Positions 45,545 through 53,952 of a stretch of DNA of 64,000 nt are shown one piece after another. Origin of the DNA: Manganibacter manganicus (GTDB lineage: Bacteria > Pseudomonadota > Alphaproteobacteria > Rhizobiales > Rhizobiaceae); NCBI RefSeq assembly GCF_002075885.1, contig NZ_MDET01000034.1, positions 178,586 through 242,585 of the forward strand, written 5' to 3'. How positions within the stretch are numbered: the first letter of the stretch is position 1; every line of letters begins with the position of its first letter. The translations under genes and the position numbers were made by a program. The notes beneath the pieces are model-generated. The model was not told the origin of the DNA. It saw nothing but the letters and a program-made list of their open reading frames with translations, and ran no database searches.

Positions 45545-46392
45545 GTGCGTTAACCCTCAAGACGAGATGGATGAGCTTGCATCGTCAGTTCGGACGACAA
45601 CCTGTGTTGATGATCGGCGCCACGATCCTCCTTGTCTTTGTACTGGCGGCATTGTTGGCACCCTATATCTCGCCTTACGATCCGGTCACCCAGAATACCG
45701 ATCTGCGCCTACAAGGCCCTTCCTGGGCTCATCTCTTTGGCACGGACAATTTTGGACGCGATGTTTTTTCGCGCGTGATCTGGGGGCTACGTGTCGATCT
45801 GCAGATCGCGATCCTCGGCGTTGTCTTCCCCTTCATCATCGGCACGCTGGTCGGCACCGTGGCGGGATTTTTCGGCGGGCTGGTGGATGCGATCCTCATG
45901 CGCCTCATTGATGTCATCCTGGCCTTTCCCTTCCTGGTGCTGGTGTTGTCGATCATCGCCATCCTCGGTCCGGGGCTGACGAGTTTCTATATTGCCATGG
46001 CGCTTGTGGGTTGGGTTTCCTATGCGCGGCTGATCCGCGCGCAGGTGCTGGTGCTGAAGAACAGCGACTATGCAGTCGCCGCCGTCAGCCTCGGCTTCAG
46101 CCGCGCTCGTATCATGTTCCGGCACCTTCTGCCGAACGCCGTCGCCGGCTCTGTGGTGTTTTCGATGTCGGACGCTGTGATAGTCCTGCTCAACGGCGCC
46201 GCCATCAGTTATCTAGGCCTCGGTGTTCAGCCGCCGATCGCCGAATGGGGCATTATGGTCGCAGAAGGCCAGCCATTCATCACCACAGCCTGGTGGATCA
46301 CATTATTTCCCGGTCTTTCTATTGTTGTCCTCGCTTTCGGCTTCAGTCTATTCGGCGATGCGCTCGGCGACGTGCTGGGGGTGAAAGAATGA
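45541..46392 (+). CDS. Peptide-type ABC transporter permease (DppC-like)
   Basis: This 283-residue partner permease has HLFGTDNFGRDVFSRVIWGL, a coupling loop KNSDYAVAAVSLGFSRARIM and YLGLGVQPPIAEWGIMV. It starts at GTG 45541 inside the preceding stop and overlaps the ATPase start (ATGA). Its size and motifs are normal for the family. Confidence 0.93.
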   Translation: MSALTLKTRWMSLHRQFGRQPVLMIGATILLVFVLAALLAPYISPYDPVTQNTDLRLQGPSWAHLFGTDNFGRDVFSRVIWGLRVDLQIAILGVVFPFIIGTLVGTVAGFFGGLVDAILMRLIDVILAFPFLVLVLSIIAILGPGLTSFYIAMALVGWVSYARLIRAQVLVLKNSDYAVAAVSLGFSRARIMFRHLLPNAVAGSVVFSMSDAVIVLLNGAAISYLGLGVQPPIAEWGIMVAEGQPFITTAWWITLFPGLSIVVLAFGFSLFGDALGDVLGVKE

Positions 46393-48071
46393 GCGCTCCT
46401 GTGCTTGCCGTCACTGATCTCACAGTAACGCTGAACCGGCCAGGCGGCGCACCGCGTTTGCTGCTTGACAGAGTTTCGCTCGACCTGGGCAAGGGCGAGG
46501 TGCTCGGACTGGTCGGTGAGAGCGGGTCGGGCAAGAGCCTGTTCTGCCGCACGCTGGTCCGGCTGCTGCCTTCGAGGAACATGCAGATTGAGAACGGCCG
46601 CATCATGCTGGGTGAGCAGGATCTCGCCCAAGCGAGCGAGACCGGGATGCTGAGCGTTCGCGGCGGCCGGATCGGAATGATCTTCCAAAATCCGACCAGC
46701 CATCTGGATCCTGTGATGAGCATCGGCAATCAACTAAGCGAGGGACTGCGGTACCATCAGAAACTCGACGCTCCTGCCGCGCGCCGGCAGGCAATCGCGA
46801 TCCTTCGTCAGGTCGGCTTCCCTGACCCGGAACGGCAGTTCGATGCCTATCCGCACGAATTTTCTGGCGGCATGCGACAGAGAGCGATGATTGGCGTCGC
46901 ACTGTCATGCAATCCGGAAATCCTCATCGCCGACGAACCAACGACAGCCCTCGACGTCACCATTCAGGCGCAGATTCTGCAACTGTTGATGGATATCCGA
47001 CGCGAACGCGGCCTGTCGATTATCCTCATTACTCATGATCTCGGCATTGTCGCTCAAACGTGCGACCGTATTGCCGTCATGCGTGAGGGCAGGCTCATCG
47101 AGCAGGGGCGCAAGCGCGAGCTGTTACGCTCACCGGATCATTTTTATACGAAGACGCTCATTGGCAGTCATCCATCGATGCCGTCCCCAGCGATGGAGAA
47201 GAAGGCATTGACATCTCCGCCCGATTTCCGTGCGACGCGGGATAAACCGTTACTCAAGGTGGAGGATGTCGACGTCTGTTTCGCCGGAGCCGGAAGCCTG
47301 TTGGGCAAGCAGTCCGGTTCGGTCCGTGCCGTAGCGGGCGCGTCGCTCGAAATCATGGCCGGCGAGATAGTCGGCATTGTCGGAGAGTCCGGCAGCGGCA
47401 AGAGTACACTGGCGCGGGCGATCCTGGGATTGACGCCCATCACGTCAGGGAATGTCACCTTCGACGGGACCAGTTTGCGCGGCGATCCCGGAGCGTTTCT
47501 TGCCAAACTGCGGCGCGAAACGGCGATGGTCTTCCAGGATCCGTACAATGCGCTGAACCCGCGTATGACGGTTGGCGAGATGCTGGCCGAGGTGCTGAAG
47601 GTGCAGGGCCGGATTCCACAAGTGGATATTCCGGCGCGCGTTGGCGAGTTGCTCGATCTGGTCGAACTTGGCCGCGAGTTCGCCGAACGCCGCCCGCGCA
47701 GCATGAGCGGCGGCCAATGTCAGCGAGCCGGCATTGCCCGAGCGCTCGCGGTAAATCCAAGGCTGATTATCGCTGACGAAAGTACGGCGGCTCTCGACGT
47801 GACCATCCAGGCACAGATTCTTGATCTCTTCCGTACATTGAAGGAGAAGATGCAGTTAACTCTGCTGTTTATCGCGCATGACCTCGCCATAGTGCGTAAT
47901 CTCTGTGATCGGGTTGTCGTCATGAACAGAGGGCAAATTGTCGAACAGGGCACGTCCCTACAGGTGTTTGAGGACCCAACCGATTCCTACACGCAGGCTT
48001 TGATACGGGCCATTCCCGATATCGATCCGGATAAATCGCTATTGCCGCTGGCGGATCGGGAGATGGCATAG
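46389..48071 (+). CDS. Peptide-type ABC transporter ATP-binding protein, DppD-DppF fusion
   Basis: This 560-residue protein joins two full ATPases. The first half has Walker A GESGSGKSLFC, signature FSGGMRQRAMIG and Walker B LIADEPTTALD; the second has GESGSGKSTLARA, MSGGQCQRAGIARAL and LIIADESTAALD. The 'ADES' instead of 'ADEP' and the Cys in the second signature are minor variants. ATG 46389 overlaps the permease stop. A longer frame starting at 46011 is an out-of-frame reading through the permease. The fusion replaces the two separate genes of the other peptide importer in this window. Confidence 0.93.
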   Translation: MSAPVLAVTDLTVTLNRPGGAPRLLLDRVSLDLGKGEVLGLVGESGSGKSLFCRTLVRLLPSRNMQIENGRIMLGEQDLAQASETGMLSVRGGRIGMIFQNPTSHLDPVMSIGNQLSEGLRYHQKLDAPAARRQAIAILRQVGFPDPERQFDAYPHEFSGGMRQRAMIGVALSCNPEILIADEPTTALDVTIQAQILQLLMDIRRERGLSIILITHDLGIVAQTCDRIAVMREGRLIEQGRKRELLRSPDHFYTKTLIGSHPSMPSPAMEKKALTSPPDFRATRDKPLLKVEDVDVCFAGAGSLLGKQSGSVRAVAGASLEIMAGEIVGIVGESGSGKSTLARAILGLTPITSGNVTFDGTSLRGDPGAFLAKLRRETAMVFQDPYNALNPRMTVGEMLAEVLKVQGRIPQVDIPARVGELLDLVELGREFAERRPRSMSGGQCQRAGIARALAVNPRLIIADESTAALDVTIQAQILDLFRTLKEKMQLTLLFIAHDLAIVRNLCDRVVVMNRGQIVEQGTSLQVFEDPTDSYTQALIRAIPDIDPDKSLLPLADREMA

Positions 48072-48111
48072 TGACCGCTATTCAAAACACTCAATCCAGA
48101 AGGGGAACACG

Positions 48112-49632
48112 ATGATGAAAAACAAATGGGTGAAGATCGGCCTCGTGGCCATAATGGCCGGCCTTTCGCTGGGAGCGGGTATGGCCGAAGCGGCTGGCAT
48201 ATTGACAATCGGCCGCCGCGGGGTCTCGACGACGTTTGATCCGATCAAGACGGCCCAGAATGTTGATTTTTGGGTATTTTCCAACGTTTATGACGTCCTT
48301 GTGCGCGTCGACAAATCGGGCAAAGTGCTGGAGCCGGGATTGGCGGAAAGCTGGACCGTGTCCGAAGACGGGCTGACCTACACATTCAAGCTTCGTGAGG
48401 CCAAGTTTTCCGATGGGTCGCCGATTACGGCCGAAGATGCAGCCTTCAGCCTTCAGCGCATCCGCGACGACGAAGGCTCGGTATGGAGCGAAACCTACAA
48501 GGTGATCGACACAGCCAGCCAGGGCGATGACCCGCGCACGCTGGTGGTGAAATTGAAAACCCTATCGGCGCCGTTCCTCGCCTCATTGGCAATGCCCGGC
48601 GCTTCTATCCTTTCCAAGAAGGGAGTCGAATCGATGGGCGCGGATGCCTATGCTGAAAATCCAATCGCTTCTGGCGCCTTCATGCTGAAGGAATGGCGTC
48701 GCGGCGACCGCGTTATCCTGGAGAAGAACCCCAATTTCTGGGAAGCCGGCCGCGTTAAGCTCGATGGCGTCGAATGGATATCAATTCCCGATGACAATAC
48801 GAGGATGCTGAACGTCCAGGCGGGACAACTCGACGCGGCAATCTCCGTGCCGTTCTCACGCGTGGCCGAACTGAAGAAGGACCCGGAACTGGTCGTCACG
48901 CAGAATACTTCGACCCGTGAAGATCACCTGCTTATCAACCATGAGCATGGCGCCTTGGCCAAGAAGGAAGTGCGAGAGGCGCTGGATATGGCTATCGATA
49001 AGCAGGCGATCGTTGACACCGTCACTTTCGGGCTTGGCGAAGTCGCTGACTCCTATATTCCCAAAGGTGCGCTCTACCATGATGCGAATGCCCTGCATCG
49101 CGCATACGATCCAGAAAAGGCCAAGCAAATGTTGGCCGATGCCGGCGCGTCCGGCTTAACGTTGAACTATGTTGTGAACGCCGGCAACGAAGTGGACGAA
49201 CAAATCGCCGTGCTGCTCCAGCAGCAATTGGCGAAGGCCGGTGTAACCGCGAACCTGCAGAAGGTCGATCCAAGCCAGAGCTGGGACATGCTGATTGCGG
49301 GTGATTATGATCTTTCCGTTATGTACTGGACTTACGATGTCATCGATCCAGACCAGAAGACGACGTTCGTGTTGGGGCACGATTCCAACATGAATTATAT
49401 GACACGCTACAAGAACGATCACGTGAAAGATCTTGTCGCGAAAGCCCGTACCGAAATGGACCCGGCCAAGCGTGAGGCCATGTATATGGAGATCCAGAAG
49501 ACCGCCAAGGATGACGTACATTGGATTGATCTCTACTACAGCCCCTTCATCAGCGTTACCCGTAAGAACGTCGAAAACTTCTACCAGAATCCACTCGGCC
49601 GATTCTTCTTGGAAGACACGATCAAGAATTGA
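48112..49632 (+). CDS. Peptide-type ABC transporter periplasmic binding protein (SBP family 5)
   Basis: This 506-residue DppA/OppA-family protein has a signal peptide ending at GMAEAAG. Family motifs are LAESWTVSEDGLTYTFKLRE, AKFSDGSPITAEDAAFSLQR, NPIASGAFML and VREALDMAIDKQAIV. It is the last gene of the hydrolase-importer operon, and its stop is directly followed by a 15-bp hairpin. Given the PipR-like regulator, the ligand may be a plant-derived amine or small peptide compound, as inference. Confidence 0.92.
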   Translation: MMKNKWVKIGLVAIMAGLSLGAGMAEAAGILTIGRRGVSTTFDPIKTAQNVDFWVFSNVYDVLVRVDKSGKVLEPGLAESWTVSEDGLTYTFKLREAKFSDGSPITAEDAAFSLQRIRDDEGSVWSETYKVIDTASQGDDPRTLVVKLKTLSAPFLASLAMPGASILSKKGVESMGADAYAENPIASGAFMLKEWRRGDRVILEKNPNFWEAGRVKLDGVEWISIPDDNTRMLNVQAGQLDAAISVPFSRVAELKKDPELVVTQNTSTREDHLLINHEHGALAKKEVREALDMAIDKQAIVDTVTFGLGEVADSYIPKGALYHDANALHRAYDPEKAKQMLADAGASGLTLNYVVNAGNEVDEQIAVLLQQQLAKAGVTANLQKVDPSQSWDMLIAGDYDLSVMYWTYDVIDPDQKTTFVLGHDSNMNYMTRYKNDHVKDLVAKARTEMDPAKREAMYMEIQKTAKDDVHWIDLYYSPFISVTRKNVENFYQNPLGRFFLEDTIKN

Positions 49633-49638
49633 TATTTC

Positions 49639-49672
49639 GCCTTCAGTGCGGCGGTTTCGCCGCACTGAAGGC
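49639..49672 (+). terminator. Strong hairpin at end of the peptide-importer operon
   Basis: GCCTTCAGTGCGGCG (49639-49653) pairs over 15 bases with 49658-49672 around a GTTT loop. It starts six bases after the binding-protein stop and marks the operon end. The downstream AGCAAATC lacks a T-run. Confidence 0.75.
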
Positions 49673-49699
49673 AGCAAATCGGGTTTAGAATTATTCCGG

Positions 49700-49850
49700 A
49701 GCTTTAAATCGGGTCTCGCATGGCCGAGCGTGGCCGCGCACCGAGCCGCCAGACTGCCGGTCTGGCTGCATCGCTACAATTTGCATCGCCCGCACGGCAG
49801 ACCAAAACCCAAAAAACGCCCATCAGCGCAACAGAGGCCATACCTTTTCG
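49700..49850 (+). pseudogene. IS481-type transposase C-terminal remnant
   Basis: LPVWLHRYNLHRPHG (from 49755) is the characteristic end of the integrase-like catalytic domain of IS481-family transposases. The expected KTPIS motif continues in another frame (about 49805-49830), showing a frameshift. The rest of the element and its terminal repeats are not recognisable, so this is a dead fragment. It lies in a gene-poor gap between the peptide importer and the DUF1403 gene. Confidence 0.75.
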
Positions 49851-50060
49851 GATTGTACGGCTGGCGGGTCCAGCTATCCAGCGGACCGGAACTGATCGAA
49901 ATGATGATCACCTGCGCGGTGAATGAACAATAATCTGAAAATAGCGAGCCGCAACCTCCATGTCTCCGCCGAGGTCGTGTTTGGGGCTGACGTTCGTCGA
50001 GGCAGGTGTTCAGACGTCGGCAAGCACAGAAATGGCGGTGGTTGAAGAGCCGGTCGTTCC
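49851..50060. other. Non-coding segment
   Basis: I see no gene, RNA or repeat that can be supported here. Base composition is less GC-biased by codon position than the flanking genes, in keeping with decayed DNA between the transposase remnant and a small minus-strand reading frame. Confidence 0.4.
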
Positions 50061-50270
50061 CTATTCGAACTTTTCGCTCGGGAACATTGCATGGAGGAAT
50101 TCGCGGATTTCTCCCCGTGTTTTTGGGGGTTCTCCAGCGCTCTTCAGTAGGGTGTCTTCGATAAGAGCTCTCGCTTCTTCTGGCTTTAATGCCTCATTTT
50201 CCTGAAGCTTGACGATCAAGCCTCTCAACAAATTCGCCAGTGCAAGAAGCGCAGAACGTTCCGAAACCAT
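50061..50270 (-). CDS. Small hypothetical protein
   Basis: This 69-residue frame reads as a soluble, mostly helical protein (LANLLRGLIVKLQENEALKP, EEARALIEDTLLKS, IREFLHAMF). GGAGGG lies four bases before the ATG at 50270, a strong argument for translation. I do not recognise a family. It sits alone between two pseudogene remnants, so it could be a real orphan gene or a survivor of an older operon. Confidence 0.5.
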   Translation of the reverse strand: MVSERSALLALANLLRGLIVKLQENEALKPEEARALIEDTLLKSAGEPPKTRGEIREFLHAMFPSEKFE

Positions 50271-50367
50271 AGTGCCCTCCGGTTAGACCCGTTCCCATCA
50301 AAGCAGGGCAGGGCGCAGGAGTCCATCGCATAACCGTATTCGGTGGGTCCGGGCAATCCCGAAATGA

Positions 50368-50598
50368 AAGAAGACTATCGCGGTTCTGGCGGAGGGTGTC
50401 GAGAGCCAGGAGCAGGCCGATTTTCTGCACGCGGAAGGTTGCGCCGAGGCCCAGGGGTTCTTCTTCGGCCATCCGCAACCATTACCAAAAATCGCGGGTC
50501 AGGTCGGAGAGCGAAAAATGGTATTCGGGTGCCGAAGACAGTTGCGCCAGAGGCGGCGTAGCAGACCCATTTCTCCAAACCAGACCAATCAATATTGA
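50368..50598 (+). pseudogene. C-terminal fragment of an EAL-domain (c-di-GMP phosphodiesterase) protein
   Basis: Codons from 50368 read IAVLAEGVESQEQADFLHAE then GCAEAQGFFFGHP, which is the conserved end of EAL domains (AEGVE...Q...L...GC...QG...G.P). A stop (TGA, 50365) lies immediately before, and no start or remainder of the domain is present, so only about 40 residues of the domain survive. The frame stays open to 50598. It shows that a signalling gene was deleted here. Confidence 0.8.
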
Positions 50599-50655
50599 GT
50601 GCGGTTTTGATTGACTGCATCGAAACAAGCGCACAGATGCGCTAGACTTCGTTTC

Positions 50656-51774
50656 ATGATTCGACCCGACCCACTCCCGGAGCCAACCGCTGCCGACATA
50701 GCGTCGCCCACCGACCGAGTTGAGACCTCGCAGGCCATTGCGGTTACTGTGTCCAGGCGGAGCAAGGCAACGGCAGCGCGGCGAGCATCTCGTCTTGCTG
50801 CCGTTTTTCCGGCAATGGCCCCTCAGGACGAATCGATTCCCGTTCCCCAATGGGCATTGCGGCAGGATTTGGTGAAAGACAAGGCGCACGCCGCTTTCAT
50901 GGCAGGTGCAGCGCTTAACTCTCTCGACCGGATCGTGCGGTCCCAATCGGTCTGGGCGGGGGCGTGGCGTCAGCGGCTGGCGATCAAATGTGGTGTCGCT
51001 GCCTGTCGATTGGCAGGGCGCAGCGAGGATGAATTGGCGCTGCGCGATGTCTGGGCACTGAGGCCGAATGCGCTTAAGGGAGGGGAGACCGGCGCCATCG
51101 GTACGCTTGGTCCAGGCGGCAGCCTTTACGCTGCCTGGCGTTGTCTCGCTGCAGGGGAGGCGGCGGCCGATGCGGTAGCCCTGGAGCATATTGCAGATTT
51201 GCTTGGCCTTGCACATAATGGACAGTTGAATGCGCTTCCCGGTCAATTGGACGACATTGCGAGCGCCGGGCTGGGCGCACCGTTTGCCGCTGCCGCCGCG
51301 GCGGCACGAACCGTAGCGCTTGCTCCCGACGCCGAGCCTTTGGCATGGTGGCTGGCCGATTTCGTCTTGGCACAAACCATGAGTTGGCCGCGACCCATTC
51401 CATTGTTCATGGGGCAGGCGTTTTCTACGGCCTTCCGCACTGACGCAGGGCGACGCACCCGGTTGAAGCCCGGCGATTCCGGATTCGAATTGGCGCTTTG
51501 CCTCGCCCTGACGGACGGAGCCACGCAGGCCTGTCGGCTGGCTGCAGAGATTGGACGCCGTGCCACGCGCCTCAAGGAGGTGACGCCGCAATTGCGGGCC
51601 AAGGGAGCTTGCGATGCCATTCGCCAGTTGCTCGACGACGATGCCGTGCCGGGGACATTGGCGACAAGCAGGCTTTCACGTTTTGCTTCACGTCGCCTGT
51701 TTCAGCGGCTGGAGGACCTTGGTGCGGTGCAGGAGCTTTCCGGCCGCACGACGTTCAAGCTGTTTGGACTTTAG
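50656..51774 (+). CDS. DUF1403-family protein
   Basis: This 372-residue protein is rich in Ala and helices and, to my recollection, corresponds to DUF1403, which is found next to ScpB-like genes in Rhizobiales. Recognisable stretches are PQWALRQDLVKDKAHAAFMAGAALN (first half), AIKCGVAACRLAGR and RLFQRLEDLGAVQELSGRTTF near the end. No catalytic motif or signal peptide is seen. ATG 50656 is used; TTG 50611 is an alternative. The ScpB-like gene starts three bases after its stop, so the two are co-translated and probably act together. Confidence 0.75.
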   Translation: MIRPDPLPEPTAADIASPTDRVETSQAIAVTVSRRSKATAARRASRLAAVFPAMAPQDESIPVPQWALRQDLVKDKAHAAFMAGAALNSLDRIVRSQSVWAGAWRQRLAIKCGVAACRLAGRSEDELALRDVWALRPNALKGGETGAIGTLGPGGSLYAAWRCLAAGEAAADAVALEHIADLLGLAHNGQLNALPGQLDDIASAGLGAPFAAAAAAARTVALAPDAEPLAWWLADFVLAQTMSWPRPIPLFMGQAFSTAFRTDAGRRTRLKPGDSGFELALCLALTDGATQACRLAAEIGRRATRLKEVTPQLRAKGACDAIRQLLDDDAVPGTLATSRLSRFASRRLFQRLEDLGAVQELSGRTTFKLFGL

Positions 51775-51777
51775 GCG

Positions 51778-52521
51778 ATGGCTGAACAGATGCGGCCATT
51801 GGAAGAAGACGGCTGTGAGCGGCAAGAGCGTACCACACAGCGCACATTGCTGGATACCGAACTTGACCACCTGCCGCCAGACCTACGTTGGCGCGAATGG
51901 ATGAACCGGGTGGAGGCGGTTATTTTCGCCGCTGGCGAGCCGGTGCCGCGCGAGGTATTGGCCGGTGTGATCGGCAAAGGCTGCAACCTCGACCTGATCA
52001 TTGACGATATCCGTGCCGAGTTATCGGGACGCCCATATGACCTGGTGGCCGTTGCGGGCGGTTTCCAGCACCGGACCCGCAAGGCCTATACCGAGGCGAT
52101 CCGTGCTGCTGGCGGGAGCGGTGCCGTACAAGCGAAGCCGTTGACCCAGACGGAAGCCCTGGTTCTCATGTGCATTGCTTACTTTCAGCCGATTACACGG
52201 GGGGAGTTGTCCGCTTTTTTCGGCAAGGAGATTTCTCGCGACCTGATCGCCAGCTTGCGCGGGCAGGGCTTCATTGCATCCGGCCCCCGCAGTCCTGGTC
52301 CCGGAGCGCCCTACACCTACGTGACCACCAAGTCCTTCCTTTCCCACTTCAACCTCGACACATTGCGCGATTTGCCGGATTTCGAAGCACTCGAAGACGC
52401 TGGCCTGCTGTCGAAGGAGAAATTGCTGGCGGGCGAGATTCCTGTCGGTTTGACGGATGGCGAAATGGAGCGCAAGTTCGACGAACTAGGTGCTGGAATC
52501 GAAGAAGAACAGGCTGGATAG
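51778..52521 (+). CDS. ScpB-like (SMC-Scp complex, kleisin-interacting) protein
   Basis: This 247-residue protein has the tandem winged-helix layout of ScpB: MNRVEAVIFAAGEPVPREVL begins the first unit, and ALVLMCIAYFQPITRGELSAFFG, then LIASLRGQGFIASGPRSPGPGAPYTYVTT, the second, including the G.P..YxTT ending typical of the family. Canonical ScpB acts with SMC and ScpA in chromosome segregation. Here there is no scpA, and the partner is the DUF1403 protein, so it is probably a divergent paralogue, perhaps for a secondary replicon (inference). Confidence 0.82.
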   Translation: MAEQMRPLEEDGCERQERTTQRTLLDTELDHLPPDLRWREWMNRVEAVIFAAGEPVPREVLAGVIGKGCNLDLIIDDIRAELSGRPYDLVAVAGGFQHRTRKAYTEAIRAAGGSGAVQAKPLTQTEALVLMCIAYFQPITRGELSAFFGKEISRDLIASLRGQGFIASGPRSPGPGAPYTYVTTKSFLSHFNLDTLRDLPDFEALEDAGLLSKEKLLAGEIPVGLTDGEMERKFDELGAGIEEEQAG

Positions 52522-52862
52522 GAAGGTACGCCGCCGGCTTGGCCACGGTCGACAAGCATATCTGTTTCCCAACCCACATTCCAGCAGGCCTTTTCCGACT
52601 CCCCGGAGGTTTGTCCATGGATCATAGGGGAGGGACCGAGTTGCGAACATTCCGTTTCATGCGCCATTGGCTGGTCTGTGCCCAAACACCGGCAGCCCAT
52701 GCGGCGGCTCACAATATGGAGGCCCTAGCGGTCTCTAGCGCGTGAAAATCATTCTTCTGCCTGCATTCGTACATTTGTCGCGCGCCATATTGTCGCGGGC
52801 TCCAACCGCTGCCATACTCCGCCGCCTTGCCGGTAGCAGGCAAGTTGTTTGGGAGGGAAATG
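52522..52862. other. Intergenic region upstream of third CUT2 operon
   Basis: No gene with family resemblance is seen. A short plus-strand frame (52617-52745) has no ribosome-binding site and no match. The right end contains TTGTCG (52790-52795) and CATACT (52813-52818) with a 17-base spacer, a plausible promoter, and TTGTCGCG occurs twice, 15 bases apart (52775 and 52790), as a possible direct-repeat site. Confidence 0.4.
52790..52818 (+). promoter_or_regulatory. Probable sigma-70-like promoter for the third CUT2 operon
   Basis: TTGTCG-N17-CATACT lies 45 bases before the binding-protein start at 52863. The upstream copy of TTGTCGCG at 52775 duplicates the -35 region and could be a regulator half-site. 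Confidence 0.4.
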
Positions 52863-53879
52863 ATGACGGATAGGGAAGGAACGACCCGGCGCGGCTTTCT
52901 GGCCGGTGCGTCGATGGGAGGTGCTGCGGCTCTTCTGGGCGGTCTTGGAATAAGCGAAGCGCTTGCGGCGGCGGCCGGCCGCTCTGAAAAGCCGCTCAAG
53001 GCGGCGTTCTCGAATGCCGGTCTTCAGGCCACCTGGTGCGCTCAGGGCAAACAGGCCGCGGAATATTGGGGCAAGCTATTCAATGTCGAGGTGACATGGT
53101 TCGACGGTGAACTCGACGCCGTCAAGCAGCGAGCGGCTATCGACAACATGGCCTCACAGAAATGGGATTTCGTCGCCATCCAGGCATTCGGCATCGGCAC
53201 GCTGACACAGCCGGTCAAGAAGATGATCGATGCCGGCATTCCGGTGATCGACATGGATACGCTAATCGCACCGCTCGACCAAATCGAGATTCATTCATTC
53301 CTTGCGCCCGACAACGAGTTCATGGGCGCGTCGGTGACGCAGGCTCTGGTGCAGGCGATTGGGGGCAAGGGCAAGATCATCATGACGCAAGGCGCGCTCG
53401 GCCATACCGGCGCGCAGGGCAGGGCGCGCGGCTTCGAGTCGATCATCAAGCAGCATCCGGACATCGAGGTGCTGGACAACCAACCGGCCGATTGGGACGT
53501 TACCAAAGCCGCGCGGCTGTGGGAGACCTATCTGACGAAATATCCCAAGATCGATGCCGCTTATTTCCACAATGACGACATGGCGCTCGCGGCCTACAAT
53601 GTGATGAAGGCGCATAACCGCACCGACATCAAGATCGGCGGCTGCGATGCCATGCCACCGGCCTTGGCGGCGGTGGCCGAGGGACGCATGTATGCAACAG
53701 TGCGCAATCCGTCCTGCCGTATTCATGGAGGTGCGATCGTCGCCGGTGTCGCTGCCGTTACAGGGGGCGAGAAGACTGGCGAAGGCGGTATCCCCAAGAA
53801 TGTCGTTACCGACGGGCCGGTCGTAACCAAGGCGAATGCAGCCGGCATGTTGTGGATGGAAGACCACTTCCTCATCTGA
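52863..53879 (+). CDS. CUT2-type ABC transporter binding protein with Tat-type leader
   Basis: This 338-residue ribose-family binding protein has a leader containing a twin arginine (TTRRGFLAGASMGGAAALLGG), suggesting export by the Tat route, unusual for this family and implying cytoplasmic folding first. KAAFSNAGLQATWCAQGKQA, KWDFVAIQAFGIGTLTQPVK and AAYFHNDDMALAAYN mark the fold. ATG 52863 is spaced correctly from GGGAGG; ATG 52860 and GTG-type alternatives upstream are less likely. A hairpin follows the stop. Confidence 0.88.
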   Translation: MTDREGTTRRGFLAGASMGGAAALLGGLGISEALAAAAGRSEKPLKAAFSNAGLQATWCAQGKQAAEYWGKLFNVEVTWFDGELDAVKQRAAIDNMASQKWDFVAIQAFGIGTLTQPVKKMIDAGIPVIDMDTLIAPLDQIEIHSFLAPDNEFMGASVTQALVQAIGGKGKIIMTQGALGHTGAQGRARGFESIIKQHPDIEVLDNQPADWDVTKAARLWETYLTKYPKIDAAYFHNDDMALAAYNVMKAHNRTDIKIGGCDAMPPALAAVAEGRMYATVRNPSCRIHGGAIVAGVAAVTGGEKTGEGGIPKNVVTDGPVVTKANAAGMLWMEDHFLI

Positions 53880-53893
53880 TTCTTCGAGCGCGC

Positions 53894-53925
53894 GGCCGGG
53901 AATGCCAACCAGCACGCCCGGCCGT
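53894..53925 (+). terminator. Hairpin between binding protein and ATPase genes
   Basis: CGGCCGGG (53894-53901) pairs with CCCGGCCG (53918-53925) across a 16-base loop, in the gap between the binding-protein stop and the ATPase start at 53953. It has no T-run and parallels the hairpins found after the other binding-protein genes in this window. Confidence 0.55.
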
Positions 53926-53952
53926 CACCCTGCCTGAAAGCTGGAGAGGGAT

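Noticed and set aside
46011..46388. N-terminal extension of the fused ATPase
   Set aside because: It is an alternative frame of the upstream permease; the ATG at 46389 overlaps the permease stop in the usual way.
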